This document shows, one piece after another, positions 48,668 to 57,197 of a DNA stretch of 64,000 nucleotides. The stretch's first letter is position 1, and every line of letters starts with the position of its first letter. The position numbers were made by a program, and so were the translations under genes. The stretch comes from an uncultured SAR86 cluster bacterium (GTDB lineage Bacteria > Pseudomonadota > Gammaproteobacteria > Magnimaribacterales > AG-339-G14), in assembly GCA_902524805.1 (NCBI GenBank), contig CABZES010000001.1:62001-126000 (forward strand), in the 5' to 3' direction. The notes below the pieces were generated by a model. That model did not search any database. It was not told the DNA's origin and saw only the letters and a program-made list of their open reading frames with translations.

Positions 48668-49081
48668 ATGCCCAAAGAAAAAAAATATCCTATTCCAGAA
48701 GGGTATGAACTCATCAATCAAACTGAACATCATATTCGTCACATTGGCGATGGTTTTCACAGGCGTGATGAAGACGGCAATCTGATAATGGCATTTTGGA
48801 TTAAAAAAGAAAATTGCAATTCAGCTGACGTTGCTCATGGAGGCATGCTAATGAGTATTGCTGATTATTCATTAGCTTCAGCCTCGATGCCTTCAAGAGA
48901 TAACTATGTAGCGACAATAAGCTTTAGATCGGAATTTATTGCTCCTGCCAAAATTCATTCCTTAGCCGAAGTTCATACCTCAATAACTAGAACTACCAAA
49001 TCTTTAGTTTTTGGTGAGGGAAAAATATATTGTCAGGGAGAAATTGTCTTTAGTTTCAGTGGAGTTGTAAAAAAAATATAA
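48668..49081 (+). CDS. PaaI-type hotdog thioesterase
   Basis: A 137-residue hotdog-fold protein with the pattern NSADVAHGGMLMSIADYSLASAS, in which the active-site His-Gly-Gly and Asp are recognised, and the C-terminal YCQGEIVFSFSGV strand. It should hydrolyse acyl- or aryl-CoA thioesters. The divergent acyl-CoA dehydrogenase gene suggests a link in acyl-CoA metabolism. A terminator follows at once. Confidence 0.88.
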   Translation: MPKEKKYPIPEGYELINQTEHHIRHIGDGFHRRDEDGNLIMAFWIKKENCNSADVAHGGMLMSIADYSLASASMPSRDNYVATISFRSEFIAPAKIHSLAEVHTSITRTTKSLVFGEGKIYCQGEIVFSFSGVVKKI

Positions 49082-49108
49082 AAAAGGCTTCTTAAAGAAG
49101 CCTTTTTT
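49082..49108. terminator. bidirectional intrinsic terminator
   Basis: GGCTTCTT and AAGAAGCC arms (49086-49093 and 49095-49102), flanked by A-run and T6, end the thioesterase gene on plus and the secreted protein gene on minus. Confidence 0.9.
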
Positions 49109-49115
49109 AATTGGA

Positions 49116-49901
49116 TTATTTAACCCAAGGTTTCCCTAATCTAACTCTTTCCATCTGATAAACTCTAGGGCTATCACAGCTTACAATAGAACCATAGGTT
49201 TCTAATTGTTTTAGTGGACCACCATTATTTACAAATGTTTGAGTTTCACTTCCCCTTTGGCTCCAAGAAGAAGATATATCCATCATTTTAAAGTCAAAAG
49301 ACGCATCTTGAGGCATTCCGGCTGTTGGAAAAAGTCTAAAAACTGGGTCTTCTTTTCCTAGTTTTTTTAAAAAAGCGTTATATTTTGCATCTGCTTTCAA
49401 AAGATCGGCATACGTAACACCTTCATTAATTGAACAATCCGAAAAAGAAAAAATTTCAGAAGCTCTAGGACCTTCGTGTTTGTCTTTTCGGTTTTCTTCA
49501 TAAGTAGTAAGACTCGCAACAAAAGCATGACTATTGCACTTCCAAACAGAATTGAAATCTTCTGCTATTTCTGTACCGTTGTTGTAATAATTCTCTAAGC
49601 TCTTTCCCATCCCTTCAAAATTATTCCAAGCACCCATCCAGATAAGGGTATTTTCAAAATCAACATTGCTTGCTGCAATTGGCGTTAAAAGAAATGCTGT
49701 ATAAGAATTATCATTTGAACGATCGTTAAATTTGTTCCATTTTTCAATTACTTTATATAAATCAGCTTTGGTTTTTCCTGGTTGAAATTCACAATTTGAG
49801 TAAAATTCCATCGGCGTAACATTTGGTTGTTGCTGAGCAACTGAAATAGAAGAAATTAATAAGAGCATTATAGGTAATACAATTTTAAAAATATTTTTCA
49901 T
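49116..49901 (-). CDS. secreted protein of unknown function with an internal duplication
   Basis: A signal peptide (about 1-22, cut after VA-Q) precedes two repeats, about 31-130 and 149-250. Each starts with an aromatic-rich strand and cysteine (FYSNCEF, Cys37; FSFSDCSI, Cys156), then G-x-T-x-A-D-L-x-K, an Asn-Phe or Asn-Ala-Phe helix, a Trp-containing strand and a second cysteine (WKCNSHAF, Cys122; VSCDSPRV, Cys242). The cysteine spacing is 85 and 86 residues, so one disulfide per repeat is likely. I do not recognise the family. The ribosome site is AGGAGAGA, as in the other secreted unknown (3546), and it has its own terminator. Confidence 0.82.
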   Translation of the reverse strand: MKNIFKIVLPIMLLLISSISVAQQQPNVTPMEFYSNCEFQPGKTKADLYKVIEKWNKFNDRSNDNSYTAFLLTPIAASNVDFENTLIWMGAWNNFEGMGKSLENYYNNGTEIAEDFNSVWKCNSHAFVASLTTYEENRKDKHEGPRASEIFSFSDCSINEGVTYADLLKADAKYNAFLKKLGKEDPVFRLFPTAGMPQDASFDFKMMDISSSWSQRGSETQTFVNNGGPLKQLETYGSIVSCDSPRVYQMERVRLGKPWVK

Positions 49902-50041
49902 TTTCTCTCCTAAAAATATACCGTCCTAATAATTTAGAACAATTAAAAAGATTAGCACTTACGTTATTAAAAAAAAATACTTTAAAGCATATTTTTAACG
50001 ATAGTCTGTCGTATAAATTAGAAACCTCTCAAAGATAGAAA

Positions 50042-51295
50042 TTAAAAATTTTTTAATTTTTTCTTTACTAAATATTTTTTAAGAGACGCTACGTCAGGAA
50101 TTCCATTTTTAAAGAAGCAAGGCGCCTCTCCAACAATAAGTGGACTTAAATATCTTTTCCCTGACGAGGTAATTTCAAAACCATTTTTTGAAATAAAATT
50201 TTTTGGCATAGTTTTTTCAACATTCGCAATATTTTTAAGAGGTGCAGTTTCTATTTTCCACTTGTAAGGGGTGTTACTTATCCTTTTGATAACAGGCATA
50301 ACAGCAGTCTCGCCAGAAATTGCAAGTTTAACTGCATGTTTTCCAACGGCGTAAGCCTGATCTAAGTCGGTTTTAGAAGCGATATGTCGAGCTGAGCGTT
50401 GTAAGTAATCAGCTACTGCCCAATGGTTTTTTAAACCAATTTTTGAAATCATACTTGCTAGCACTGGAGCAACACCTCCTAATTGCTTGTGTCCAAAGGC
50501 ATCTGTTGTTCCTGAGTCCGCTAAGAATTTACCATTTTTTGTTTGAGTTCCTTCCGACGCAACAATCACGCAGTAACCATTATTTTTTACAGTCTGTTTG
50601 ACTTGAGAGATGAATTTAGCTTTTTCAAAAGGTACCTCTGGCAACAAAATTATGTGAGGCGGATCACCAGCTTCAGTCGCTGCCAAACAAGATGCTGCTG
50701 CTATCCAACCTGCATGACGACCCATGACTTCTAAGATAAAAACTTTAGTAGAAGTTTCAGTCATGCTCTTGACGTCTAATCCAGCTTCTAGAGTTGAAGT
50801 TGCGACATATTTTGCTACGGAACCAAAACCAGGTGAACAATCCGTAAAAGGCAGATCATTGTCTACAGTTTTTGGAATGCCAATGCATTGAAGAGGAAAT
50901 TTAAGCTTTTTAGCCATCTGAGAAACTTTGTAAGTAGTATCTTGGCTATCACCTCCACCATTATAAAAAAAGTATCCGATATCGTGGGCAGCAAAAACTT
51001 CAAAAAGGCGTTCATATTCGGCTTTCTGTTTTATAGGATCTTGTAATTTATATCGACAGGAACCAAAAGCACCGCCAGGTGTATTTTTTAATTTAGCGAT
51101 AGTAGTTTTTGATTCTTTCGAGGCATCAATTAAATTTTCATTTAATGCCCCAAGAATACCATTCTCGCCGCAAAGGACTTTATTGATTTTTTTTGATTTA
51201 GCAGCCGTTTCTATGACACCACAGGCTGAAGCATTAATTACCGCAGTAACCCCACCTGATTGGGCATAAAAAGCATTCTTTTTTGAATTCATCAT
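50042..51295 (-). CDS. pfp: pyrophosphate-dependent 6-phosphofructokinase
   Basis: A phosphofructokinase-family protein of 417 residues. GGGDS at 113-117 carries Asp116 at the place where PPi enzymes have Asp and ATP enzymes have Gly. PKTVDND at 141-147 has the PPi-type Lys142. The enzyme would catalyse reversible phosphorylation of fructose 6-phosphate with PPi, useful for both glycolysis and gluconeogenesis together with fba, pgk and tkt. The gene is monocistronic, with Met-Met at the start. It is followed (upstream in coordinates) by a 140-base gap without signal. Confidence 0.9.
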   Translation of the reverse strand: MMNSKKNAFYAQSGGVTAVINASACGVIETAAKSKKINKVLCGENGILGALNENLIDASKESKTTIAKLKNTPGGAFGSCRYKLQDPIKQKAEYERLFEVFAAHDIGYFFYNGGGDSQDTTYKVSQMAKKLKFPLQCIGIPKTVDNDLPFTDCSPGFGSVAKYVATSTLEAGLDVKSMTETSTKVFILEVMGRHAGWIAAASCLAATEAGDPPHIILLPEVPFEKAKFISQVKQTVKNNGYCVIVASEGTQTKNGKFLADSGTTDAFGHKQLGGVAPVLASMISKIGLKNHWAVADYLQRSARHIASKTDLDQAYAVGKHAVKLAISGETAVMPVIKRISNTPYKWKIETAPLKNIANVEKTMPKNFISKNGFEITSSGKRYLSPLIVGEAPCFFKNGIPDVASLKKYLVKKKLKNF

Positions 51296-51332
51296 GAGAA
51301 ATATAACTGAAAAAAGTAGTTCTGGAAAAAGA

Positions 51333-51338
51333 TATAAT
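51333..51338 (+). promoter_or_regulatory. -10 element directly before mpl
   Basis: TATAAT ends seven bases before the mpl ATG at 51346. With transcription starting seven or eight bases downstream, the mRNA would begin at or next to the ATG. No ribosome site is present. Same layout as coaD. Confidence 0.45.
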
Positions 51339-51345
51339 CAGCAAG

Positions 51346-52692
51346 ATGAAAATTTATGTCTTAGGAGTTTGTGGAACCTTCATGGGAGGCTTAGCGCAAC
51401 TGGCAGTTCAAAAAGGTTTTGAAGTTGCTGGCTGTGATGAAAATGCTTACCCCCCGATGAGCAACGTATTGGCAGAACAAGGCATAAAAGTAGATCAAGG
51501 GTTTAGTACAAGAAATATAGCTGATGATATCGACCTCTTCGTTATAGGAAATGTTGTTTCCAGAGGAAATCCAATGATGGAAGAGATATTAAAAAGAAGA
51601 CTTAAATTTGTCTCCGGTCCACAATTTTTAACGGAATCAATTTTAGAAGATAGACATGTCATAGCAGTTAGTGGAACGCATGGCAAAACTTCTACGTCTT
51701 CCATGCTAGCTAAAGTTCTCATTGATGCTGGTCTAGATATTGGCTATATGATTGCCGGTCGAGCAATAGATTTAGATGCAACAGCTTACTTAGGCACGCA
51801 TAAATATTTTGTTATCGAAGCTGACGAGTATGACACTGCTTTTTTTGATAAACGCTCTAAGTTCATTCACTACAGCCCTTCAACTTTATTGATAAATAAT
51901 TTGGAATTTGATCATGCCGATATATTTGATGATTTGGACGCAATAAAAAAACAATTCCATCATTTACTTAGAATATTACCTAAAGATGCAAAGCTGTTTT
52001 ATCCGGTAGATGACTTAAACATAAAAAAATTATTAGAGATGGGTGTCTATTGCAAAGAAGAATCATTTGATGCAGAAGGTAAGAGTAAGGGCTGGCACGT
52101 CAGAATTAATAATCCAGAATGCTCTTCATTTGACATCTTTCAAAATAATAAAATTATGGGGTCTATAAATTGGAATTTAATCGGAGAGCACAATAAAAAA
52201 AATGCTTTGGCAACCTTTATTATTGCTGCTTCTTTAGGACTTAAAAATAAACAAATTTCAGAATCTCTCTCAGCATTTAAGGGAACTGCTAGAAGAATGG
52301 AAATGATAGGAGAGAAAAACTCTATTTCCGTCTATGATGATTTCGCTCACCACCCAACTGCTATCAAATACACTTTAGATGGTTTAAGAAAAAAAGTCGG
52401 CGACCAGAAAATCATTTGTTTACTAGAAATGAGATCCAATACAATGTCCTCTGGTTACCATGACGAGGCGATACCCAAATCTCTTGAAGATGCCGACAGT
52501 GTTTTTTTGTTCTCAAAAAATCAAAATCAAATAAAAAAAATAGCTGCAAAAAGTAAAAATTTTTCAACTTGTTCAGGAACTAGAGAATTTTTAAATTTTT
52601 TGCCTGAATTCAAAGAACCAGACACTCACATCATATGTTTATCAAATGGATCATTTGATCAAATCCATCACGCTATTCTAGAAAGACTTTAA
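51346..52692 (+). CDS. mpl: UDP-N-acetylmuramate:L-alanyl-gamma-D-glutamyl-meso-diaminopimelate ligase
   Basis: Mur-ligase family recycling enzyme, 448 residues, that attaches recovered tripeptide to UDP-MurNAc. The N-terminal VLGVCGTFMGGLAQLA and CDENAYPPMS are Mpl-specific. The P-loop is SGTHGKTSTSSM, then EADEYDTAFFDKRSKF and YDDFAHHPTAI. It shares four bases of stop with typA on minus. Confidence 0.96.
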   Translation: MKIYVLGVCGTFMGGLAQLAVQKGFEVAGCDENAYPPMSNVLAEQGIKVDQGFSTRNIADDIDLFVIGNVVSRGNPMMEEILKRRLKFVSGPQFLTESILEDRHVIAVSGTHGKTSTSSMLAKVLIDAGLDIGYMIAGRAIDLDATAYLGTHKYFVIEADEYDTAFFDKRSKFIHYSPSTLLINNLEFDHADIFDDLDAIKKQFHHLLRILPKDAKLFYPVDDLNIKKLLEMGVYCKEESFDAEGKSKGWHVRINNPECSSFDIFQNNKIMGSINWNLIGEHNKKNALATFIIAASLGLKNKQISESLSAFKGTARRMEMIGEKNSISVYDDFAHHPTAIKYTLDGLRKKVGDQKIICLLEMRSNTMSSGYHDEAIPKSLEDADSVFLFSKNQNQIKKIAAKSKNFSTCSGTREFLNFLPEFKEPDTHIICLSNGSFDQIHHAILERL

Positions 52693-54476
52693 AAAGTAAA
52701 AGATTTCTTTCTTAGTCTTATTGCGCTTGGAGTTACTTCTACCAACTCGTCATCTTCTATAAATTCTAAAGCCTGCTCTAAAGAGTGTTCTATATGAGGA
52801 GTTAAAATAAGATTTTCATCTGTGCCCGAGGCTCTAACATTAGTGAGTTGTTTTGCCTTGGTAGGATTTACTGGTAAATCGTTATCTCTAGAATGCAGAC
52901 CGACAATTTGCCCTTTATAAATATCAAGCCCATGACCAACAAATAATTTTCCTCTATTTTGAAGATTGAATAGCGAATAAGATAAAGTTTTCCCGCTCGT
53001 CATCGATACCAAGACTCCATTTTGCCTATTAGTTACTTCACCTTTTTTAGCTGAGCCGTAATGATCAAAAACGCTTGTCAAAATCCCTGAGCCACTTGTT
53101 AAAGTTAAGAAATGCGACCTAAATCCAATCATTCCTCTTGAGGGCGCTATAAATTCGAGTTTGATTCTTCCTTTCCCATCTGGTTGCATATTTTTTAACT
53201 CTGCTTTTCTTAAACCCATTTCTTCCATGATTGAGCCTTGATGTTCTTCTTCGAGATCGATAACAATTTGCTCAAAAGGTTCATGAATTTCTCCATCAAC
53301 CTCTTTTTGAATTACTTCAGGTTTTGACACGCCTAATTCAAAACCATCTCTTCGCATACTTTCAATTAAAACCGACAAATGTAATTCGCCTCTGCCAGAA
53401 ACCTTAAATTTATCTGATGATTCGCCAGGCTCAACTCTCAGCGCGACATTACTCAAGAGTTCTTGTTCAAGTCTTTCTTTGATATTTCTAGAAGTTATAA
53501 ATTTTCCATCCTGCCCTGCAAAAGGGGAATCATTTACTTGGAAAGTCATACTTACGGTAGGTTCGTCTACGGATAAAGGAGGAAGAGCTTCAACTTTTTC
53601 AGGATCGCATAAAGTATCTGATATATATAGGTTTTCTATTCCGGTGATACAAACAATATCTCCTGCTTCTGCCTCTTCAACTTCTACTCTTTCTAATCCA
53701 TCGTGACTCATAACTTGTAGAATTTTCCCCTTCCTCTGATCTTCTTTTTTATCAATTACTATCACCTGATCATTAGGCTTGAGTTTTCCACAAGTAATTC
53801 TTCCAACGCCAATTACACCCACATAGCTATTACTATCCAAAGCACTTATTTGCATTTGAAAAGGTTTTTCGGTGTCAACTTCTGGAGGACTTACTTCTTT
53901 AAGCACTAAGTCCAAAAGAGGAGCCATGTCCTCTTTAATATCTTCTAGCTCATTTCCTGCTACACCGTTTAGTGCGGAAGCATAAATTACAGGGAAATCC
54001 ATTTGTTGGTCATTTCCTCCAAGCCGGTCAAAAAGATCAAAAACCTGATCCAAAACCCAATCAGGCCTAGCTCCTGGCCTATCAATTTTATTTATTACTA
54101 ATATCGGATTGAGACCTTGTTCAAAGGCTTTTTCGGTGACAAATCTAGTCTGTGGCATTGGTCCATCTACGGCATCGACAAGTAAAAGAACAGAATCAAC
54201 CATGGATAAAACTCTTTCAACTTCTCCTCCAAAATCAGCATGGCCAGGAGTATCAACAATATTTATTTTATGATCTTTCCATCTTATAGCTGTATTTTTT
54301 GCCAAAATTGTAATGCCCCTCTCTTTTTCTTGATCATTTGAATCCATGATTCTCTCGGAACCAACATCTTTCCTATTTAGAGTTCCAGATTGTTGAAGCA
54401 ACTTATCAACTAAAGTTGTTTTGCCATGATCAACATGAGCAATAATCGCGATATTCCTTATATATTTTGGATTCAT
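52689..54476 (-). CDS. typA: ribosome-associated GTPase TypA/BipA
   Basis: Translation-factor GTPase of 595 residues. G1 [10 protein letters not shown]2 ERGITI, G3 DTPGHADF, G4 NKIDRPGA, then EF-G-like domains and the TypA-specific C-terminal domain ([31 protein letters not shown]). It helps 50S assembly at low temperature and stress. The start is about 60 bases downstream of the rpmE2 stop. Confidence 0.97.
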   Translation of the reverse strand: MNPKYIRNIAIIAHVDHGKTTLVDKLLQQSGTLNRKDVGSERIMDSNDQEKERGITILAKNTAIRWKDHKINIVDTPGHADFGGEVERVLSMVDSVLLLVDAVDGPMPQTRFVTEKAFEQGLNPILVINKIDRPGARPDWVLDQVFDLFDRLGGNDQQMDFPVIYASALNGVAGNELEDIKEDMAPLLDLVLKEVSPPEVDTEKPFQMQISALDSNSYVGVIGVGRITCGKLKPNDQVIVIDKKEDQRKGKILQVMSHDGLERVEVEEAEAGDIVCITGIENLYISDTLCDPEKVEALPPLSVDEPTVSMTFQVNDSPFAGQDGKFITSRNIKERLEQELLSNVALRVEPGESSDKFKVSGRGELHLSVLIESMRRDGFELGVSKPEVIQKEVDGEIHEPFEQIVIDLEEEHQGSIMEEMGLRKAELKNMQPDGKGRIKLEFIAPSRGMIGFRSHFLTLTSGSGILTSVFDHYGSAKKGEVTNRQNGVLVSMTSGKTLSYSLFNLQNRGKLFVGHGLDIYKGQIVGLHSRDNDLPVNPTKAKQLTNVRASGTDENLILTPHIEHSLEQALEFIEDDELVEVTPSAIRLRKKSFTF

Positions 54477-54539
54477 AAAATTTTAGATTTAAAAAGTGTA
54501 TTCTTTAAATGAATAACTTTAATGAGAGTCAGTTAAGAA

Positions 54540-54908
54540 TTATTCTTTTTCTTTTGAAGCTTCTTCATCAACAACTTCTTCAGTCGGAGCTTCAGTCACT
54601 TCTTCTTTGACTTCTTCAACAACTTCCTCGGCAGGAGCTTCGGCTAGTTCTTGCTCAGCCGATGCGGTTTTAGCAAAACGCTTCTTGAATCTGTCAACTC
54701 TTCCGCCAGTATCAACAATTTTATGTTTTCCAGTGTAAAAAGGATGAGAGGCAGATGAAATATCAAGAGGGTAATACGGATAAGTTTTACCATCTTCCCA
54801 TTCTTTAGTTTGGTCCGTATTAAGGGTTGAAGGAATAAGGAAGTATTGATCCACACTAGTATCGTGGAAAAGGACTTCTCTATATTCTGGATGAATTTCT
54901 TTCTTCAT
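54540..54908 (-). CDS. rpmE2: large ribosomal subunit protein bL31, type B, with acidic C-terminal tail
   Basis: Residues 1 to about 85 match bL31 type [19 protein letters not shown], the [33 protein letters not shown] core, and no CxxC zinc ribbon, so this is the zinc-independent form. Residues 86-122 form an unusual low-complexity tail rich in Glu, Ala and Val ([15 protein letters not shown]-like), making the protein about 35-40 residues longer than usual. An extended -10 promoter lies just upstream. Confidence 0.93.
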   Translation of the reverse strand: MKKEIHPEYREVLFHDTSVDQYFLIPSTLNTDQTKEWEDGKTYPYYPLDISSASHPFYTGKHKIVDTGGRVDRFKKRFAKTASAEQELAEAPAEEVVEEVKEEVTEAPTEEVVDEEASKEKE

Positions 54909-54934
54909 AACTCTTCTTTAAAATATGCTGGCGC

Positions 54935-54943
54935 ATAATACCA
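54935..54943 (-). promoter_or_regulatory. extended -10 promoter of rpmE2
   Basis: Read on minus, TGGTATTAT (an extended -10 with TG) lies 27 bases before the rpmE2 ATG at 54908. The -35 match is poor, as is usual for extended -10 promoters. Confidence 0.45.
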
Positions 54944-54970
54944 GAAGAACTTTTTTTAAGAAATAGAATT

Positions 54971-55405
54971 TCACTTGTTATTTTTCTTTAAAGTTTTACT
55001 TTTATCTGAGATGTTTACTACTTTTTTAATGCCATAAGGTTCAACATATTTTTTTCCATCTAAAAAATAAAAACCTTTATTTTTTATATACCATTTAGAT
55101 ACTTCTAATTTATTTTCATCTTCTACCCATGAAATGTCATACATAGACTCTTTTATAGAAGTTGTTTTTTCTTGATTGACATAAATAAAAGGACTTCCTT
55201 TAAGTTTGTGAGCTTTTGAGAGCCATGCATTTAGAAATCTTTTGATTCCTCTTTTGGTTTTTCTTCGAGACGGATTTGCCTGGCACCACTCTTTAGCTGC
55301 ATTGATCTCGTGATAAACATTGCATTCATGATAAGTCCTTTGCCAGGAGATTAAATCATTTTGCTCAATTTCATAGTAAGAACCATCTTTTAGAATAATT
55401 TCCAT
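54971..55405 (-). CDS. unknown protein with phage replication-protein-like motif
   Basis: A 144-residue basic protein. Residues 37-67 (AAKEWCQANPSRRKTKRGIK and then RFLNAWLSKA) read like the W-x-x-A-N-P-x-x-R-K-T-x-R-G-x-x-R-F-x-x-x-W-L segment found near the C-terminus of many phage and plasmid replication proteins. The rest shows no motif I know. No signal peptide or membrane helix. It lies back to back with a MazG-like gene, a type of gene also common in phages, so the two may be a remnant of a mobile element. This is inference from memory of motif patterns. Confidence 0.7.
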   Translation of the reverse strand: MEIILKDGSYYEIEQNDLISWQRTYHECNVYHEINAAKEWCQANPSRRKTKRGIKRFLNAWLSKAHKLKGSPFIYVNQEKTTSIKESMYDISWVEDENKLEVSKWYIKNKGFYFLDGKKYVEPYGIKKVVNISDKSKTLKKNNK

Positions 55406-55472
55406 GTTTTATTTATTTACTTGAAATAATATAGAAGAATTACGGAAAAAGTAATGAACCAAAGGAGAAAAT

Positions 55473-55841
55473 ATGTCCTATCAAAAAGATGTTGAAAATT
55501 TTATGACGGCTGGAGAACAGCCTTTAAAAACAGAGCTTTCTTTAAAAGGAAATCAGCAGACTCTTTATATGAATTTGATCACCGAAGAGTACAAAGAAAC
55601 GTTAGAAGCATTTGAAAACAATGATCTAATTGAAGTAGCTGATGGCTTGGCGGATATGGTTTGGGTGATTATGGGCATGTGTTCAAGTTGCGGCATAGAT
55701 TTTAATAAAGTTTGGGAGGAGGTCAGAGCATCAAACATGAGTAAATTTGTTGATGGTAAGGCAATAAAAAACGAGGCCGGAAAAATTATGAAACCGGAAA
55801 CTTATTTCAAACCTAATATAAAAAAAGTTTTAGGGATTTAA
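55473..55841 (+). CDS. MazG-like all-alpha NTP pyrophosphatase (phage-type)
   Basis: A 122-residue protein with the metal motif of the superfamily: Glu38, Glu39 and Glu42 in LITEEYKET, then Glu54 and Asp57/Asp61 in EVADGLADMVW. The C-terminal NMSKFVDGKAIKNEAGKIM block with later KPETYFKPNI is characteristic of the phage and bacterial MazG-like group that acts on noncanonical NTPs or phosphoribosyl-ATP analogues. A clear ribosome site (AAAGGAG) precedes it. It overlaps the convergent tsaE by 12 bases. Confidence 0.85.
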   Translation: MSYQKDVENFMTAGEQPLKTELSLKGNQQTLYMNLITEEYKETLEAFENNDLIEVADGLADMVWVIMGMCSSCGIDFNKVWEEVRASNMSKFVDGKAIKNEAGKIMKPETYFKPNIKKVLGI

Positions 55842-56276
55842 TTCAACTGAGCATTTTCTTTCACTCCTTGAAAGATGCTGTAGTGAGATTTTCATGTTAA
55901 ATTTTTTTAAGTATCCAAAGCTATTTTCTGGCCATTCTATAAATATAATTGCATTTGGTTCATTTAAATATTCTTCCAAACCAATAGACTCAAGTTCAGA
56001 ATAATCATTTATTCTGTAAAGATCCATATGATAAATGGTCTCTAAAGCTAGTTCGTAGGGCTCAATAATTGTAAAGGTTGGGCTTTTCACCTGATCATTC
56101 GCTCCCAAAGCATGAATAATTTCCCTTACTAAAGTTGTCTTTCCAGTTCCAAGATCGCCAATAAGAAAAACAATAAAAGCCTCTTTATTTTTTCTCTGCT
56201 GAATTTTTTCAGCTAATTCTATTCCTAAATTTTTAGTATCTTCCAAAGACTTTAAAGTTACTTGGTTATTCATCAA
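55830..56276 (-). CDS. tsaE: tRNA threonylcarbamoyladenosine biosynthesis ATPase TsaE
   Basis: TsaE is a P-loop protein needed with TsaB and TsaD for t6A37 in tRNA. The 148 residues show Walker A GDLGTGKTTL, the KSPTFTII switch and the HMDLYRI motif. It overlaps nnrD by four bases, the pair order known from E. coli (nnr-tsaE). AmiB and MutL genes that often follow are missing here. Confidence 0.96.
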   Translation of the reverse strand: MMNNQVTLKSLEDTKNLGIELAEKIQQRKNKEAFIVFLIGDLGTGKTTLVREIIHALGANDQVKSPTFTIIEPYELALETIYHMDLYRINDYSELESIGLEEYLNEPNAIIFIEWPENSFGYLKKFNMKISLQHLSRSERKCSVELNP

Positions 56277-57106
56277 ACAAGTTCTTTAACAATTTCTAGA
56301 ACATCAGTTGGCGTTAAACCATTTTCGCCGAGAGTATCGGCATATTCGTCTGCTGCTTCAGCATGCAAGTCTACACCCAAACAAGCAGCATTAATTAGCG
56401 TCATTTTTTGAGCCACGAAACTACTTATAATTCCACTTAAAACATCTCCCATGCCGCCAGTTGCCATTCCGGCATTTCCTTTTTCGCAAATGAAATATTT
56501 ATCTTTCCAACAAATAACAGAGTCTTTTCCTTTTAAAACAACTACCGCTGAAAATTTCTTCGATATTTTTATTGCACTTTTAATTCTATTTTTTTTTATG
56601 TTTTCTTTTGAAGTATTTAAAAGAACTGAAGCTTCGCCGACATGAGGAGTGAGAATGATTTTTTTTGGTAGGGGTAATTTTTTCTGAAATTTTGGAAGAA
56701 GATTTAATCCATCTGCATCGATAAGCATAGGTAGATTATTTTTTTTTGCCGCTTCTAAAGATTTATATATTACTTGTTCAGACCAATAATCTTTGCCTAA
56801 TCCTGGCCCTAAACAAATAACGGAAGGCGAGTTTAAATGTTTTTCTAATGCTTGACCGGAATCTACAGATTTCACCATTACTTCTGGACAAAAACTTAAT
56901 GAAGCAGATAAGTGGCAAGATCTGGTCGCTAAAGAAACTAATCCGGCTCCAGAGTATACCGCTGCTTTCGAGGCTAATAAGCCTGCTCCACCAAACCCAA
57001 TGTTTCCCCCAACTACCAGCACATGTCCAAAATCTCCTTTGTGAGCATCTGAAGGTCGAATTAATTTCTTTTTTAAATTAATCGGGTTTATTTTTTGAGC
57101 TTTCAT
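56273..57106 (-). CDS. nnrD: ADP-dependent NAD(P)H-hydrate dehydratase, stand-alone domain
   Basis: A 277-residue ribokinase-like repair enzyme that restores hydrated NAD(P)H. It has the HKGDFGHVLVVGGNIGFGGAGLLA N-terminal core (residues in part), GPGLGKD, TPHVGEA, and the GNAGMATGGMGDVLSG block with the catalytic Asp. The epimerase NnrE domain, usually fused at the N-terminus in proteobacteria, is not present: the protein begins with the dehydratase. It is co-transcribed with tsaE. Confidence 0.93.
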   Translation of the reverse strand: MKAQKINPINLKKKLIRPSDAHKGDFGHVLVVGGNIGFGGAGLLASKAAVYSGAGLVSLATRSCHLSASLSFCPEVMVKSVDSGQALEKHLNSPSVICLGPGLGKDYWSEQVIYKSLEAAKKNNLPMLIDADGLNLLPKFQKKLPLPKKIILTPHVGEASVLLNTSKENIKKNRIKSAIKISKKFSAVVVLKGKDSVICWKDKYFICEKGNAGMATGGMGDVLSGIISSFVAQKMTLINAACLGVDLHAEAADEYADTLGENGLTPTDVLEIVKELV

Positions 57107-57197
57107 TTTTTTGTTAAGTAGTTTGTAACATTTATTGCAACCCTCGTCATTATAGATATAGTAATGTACTAATTAATTTTTTTTGGAGAGATAAAAG

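Noticed and set aside
54644-54856. Alternative-frame open frame inside rpmE2
   Set aside because: Shadow of the bL31 gene; the other frame gives an unmistakable bL31 type B protein.
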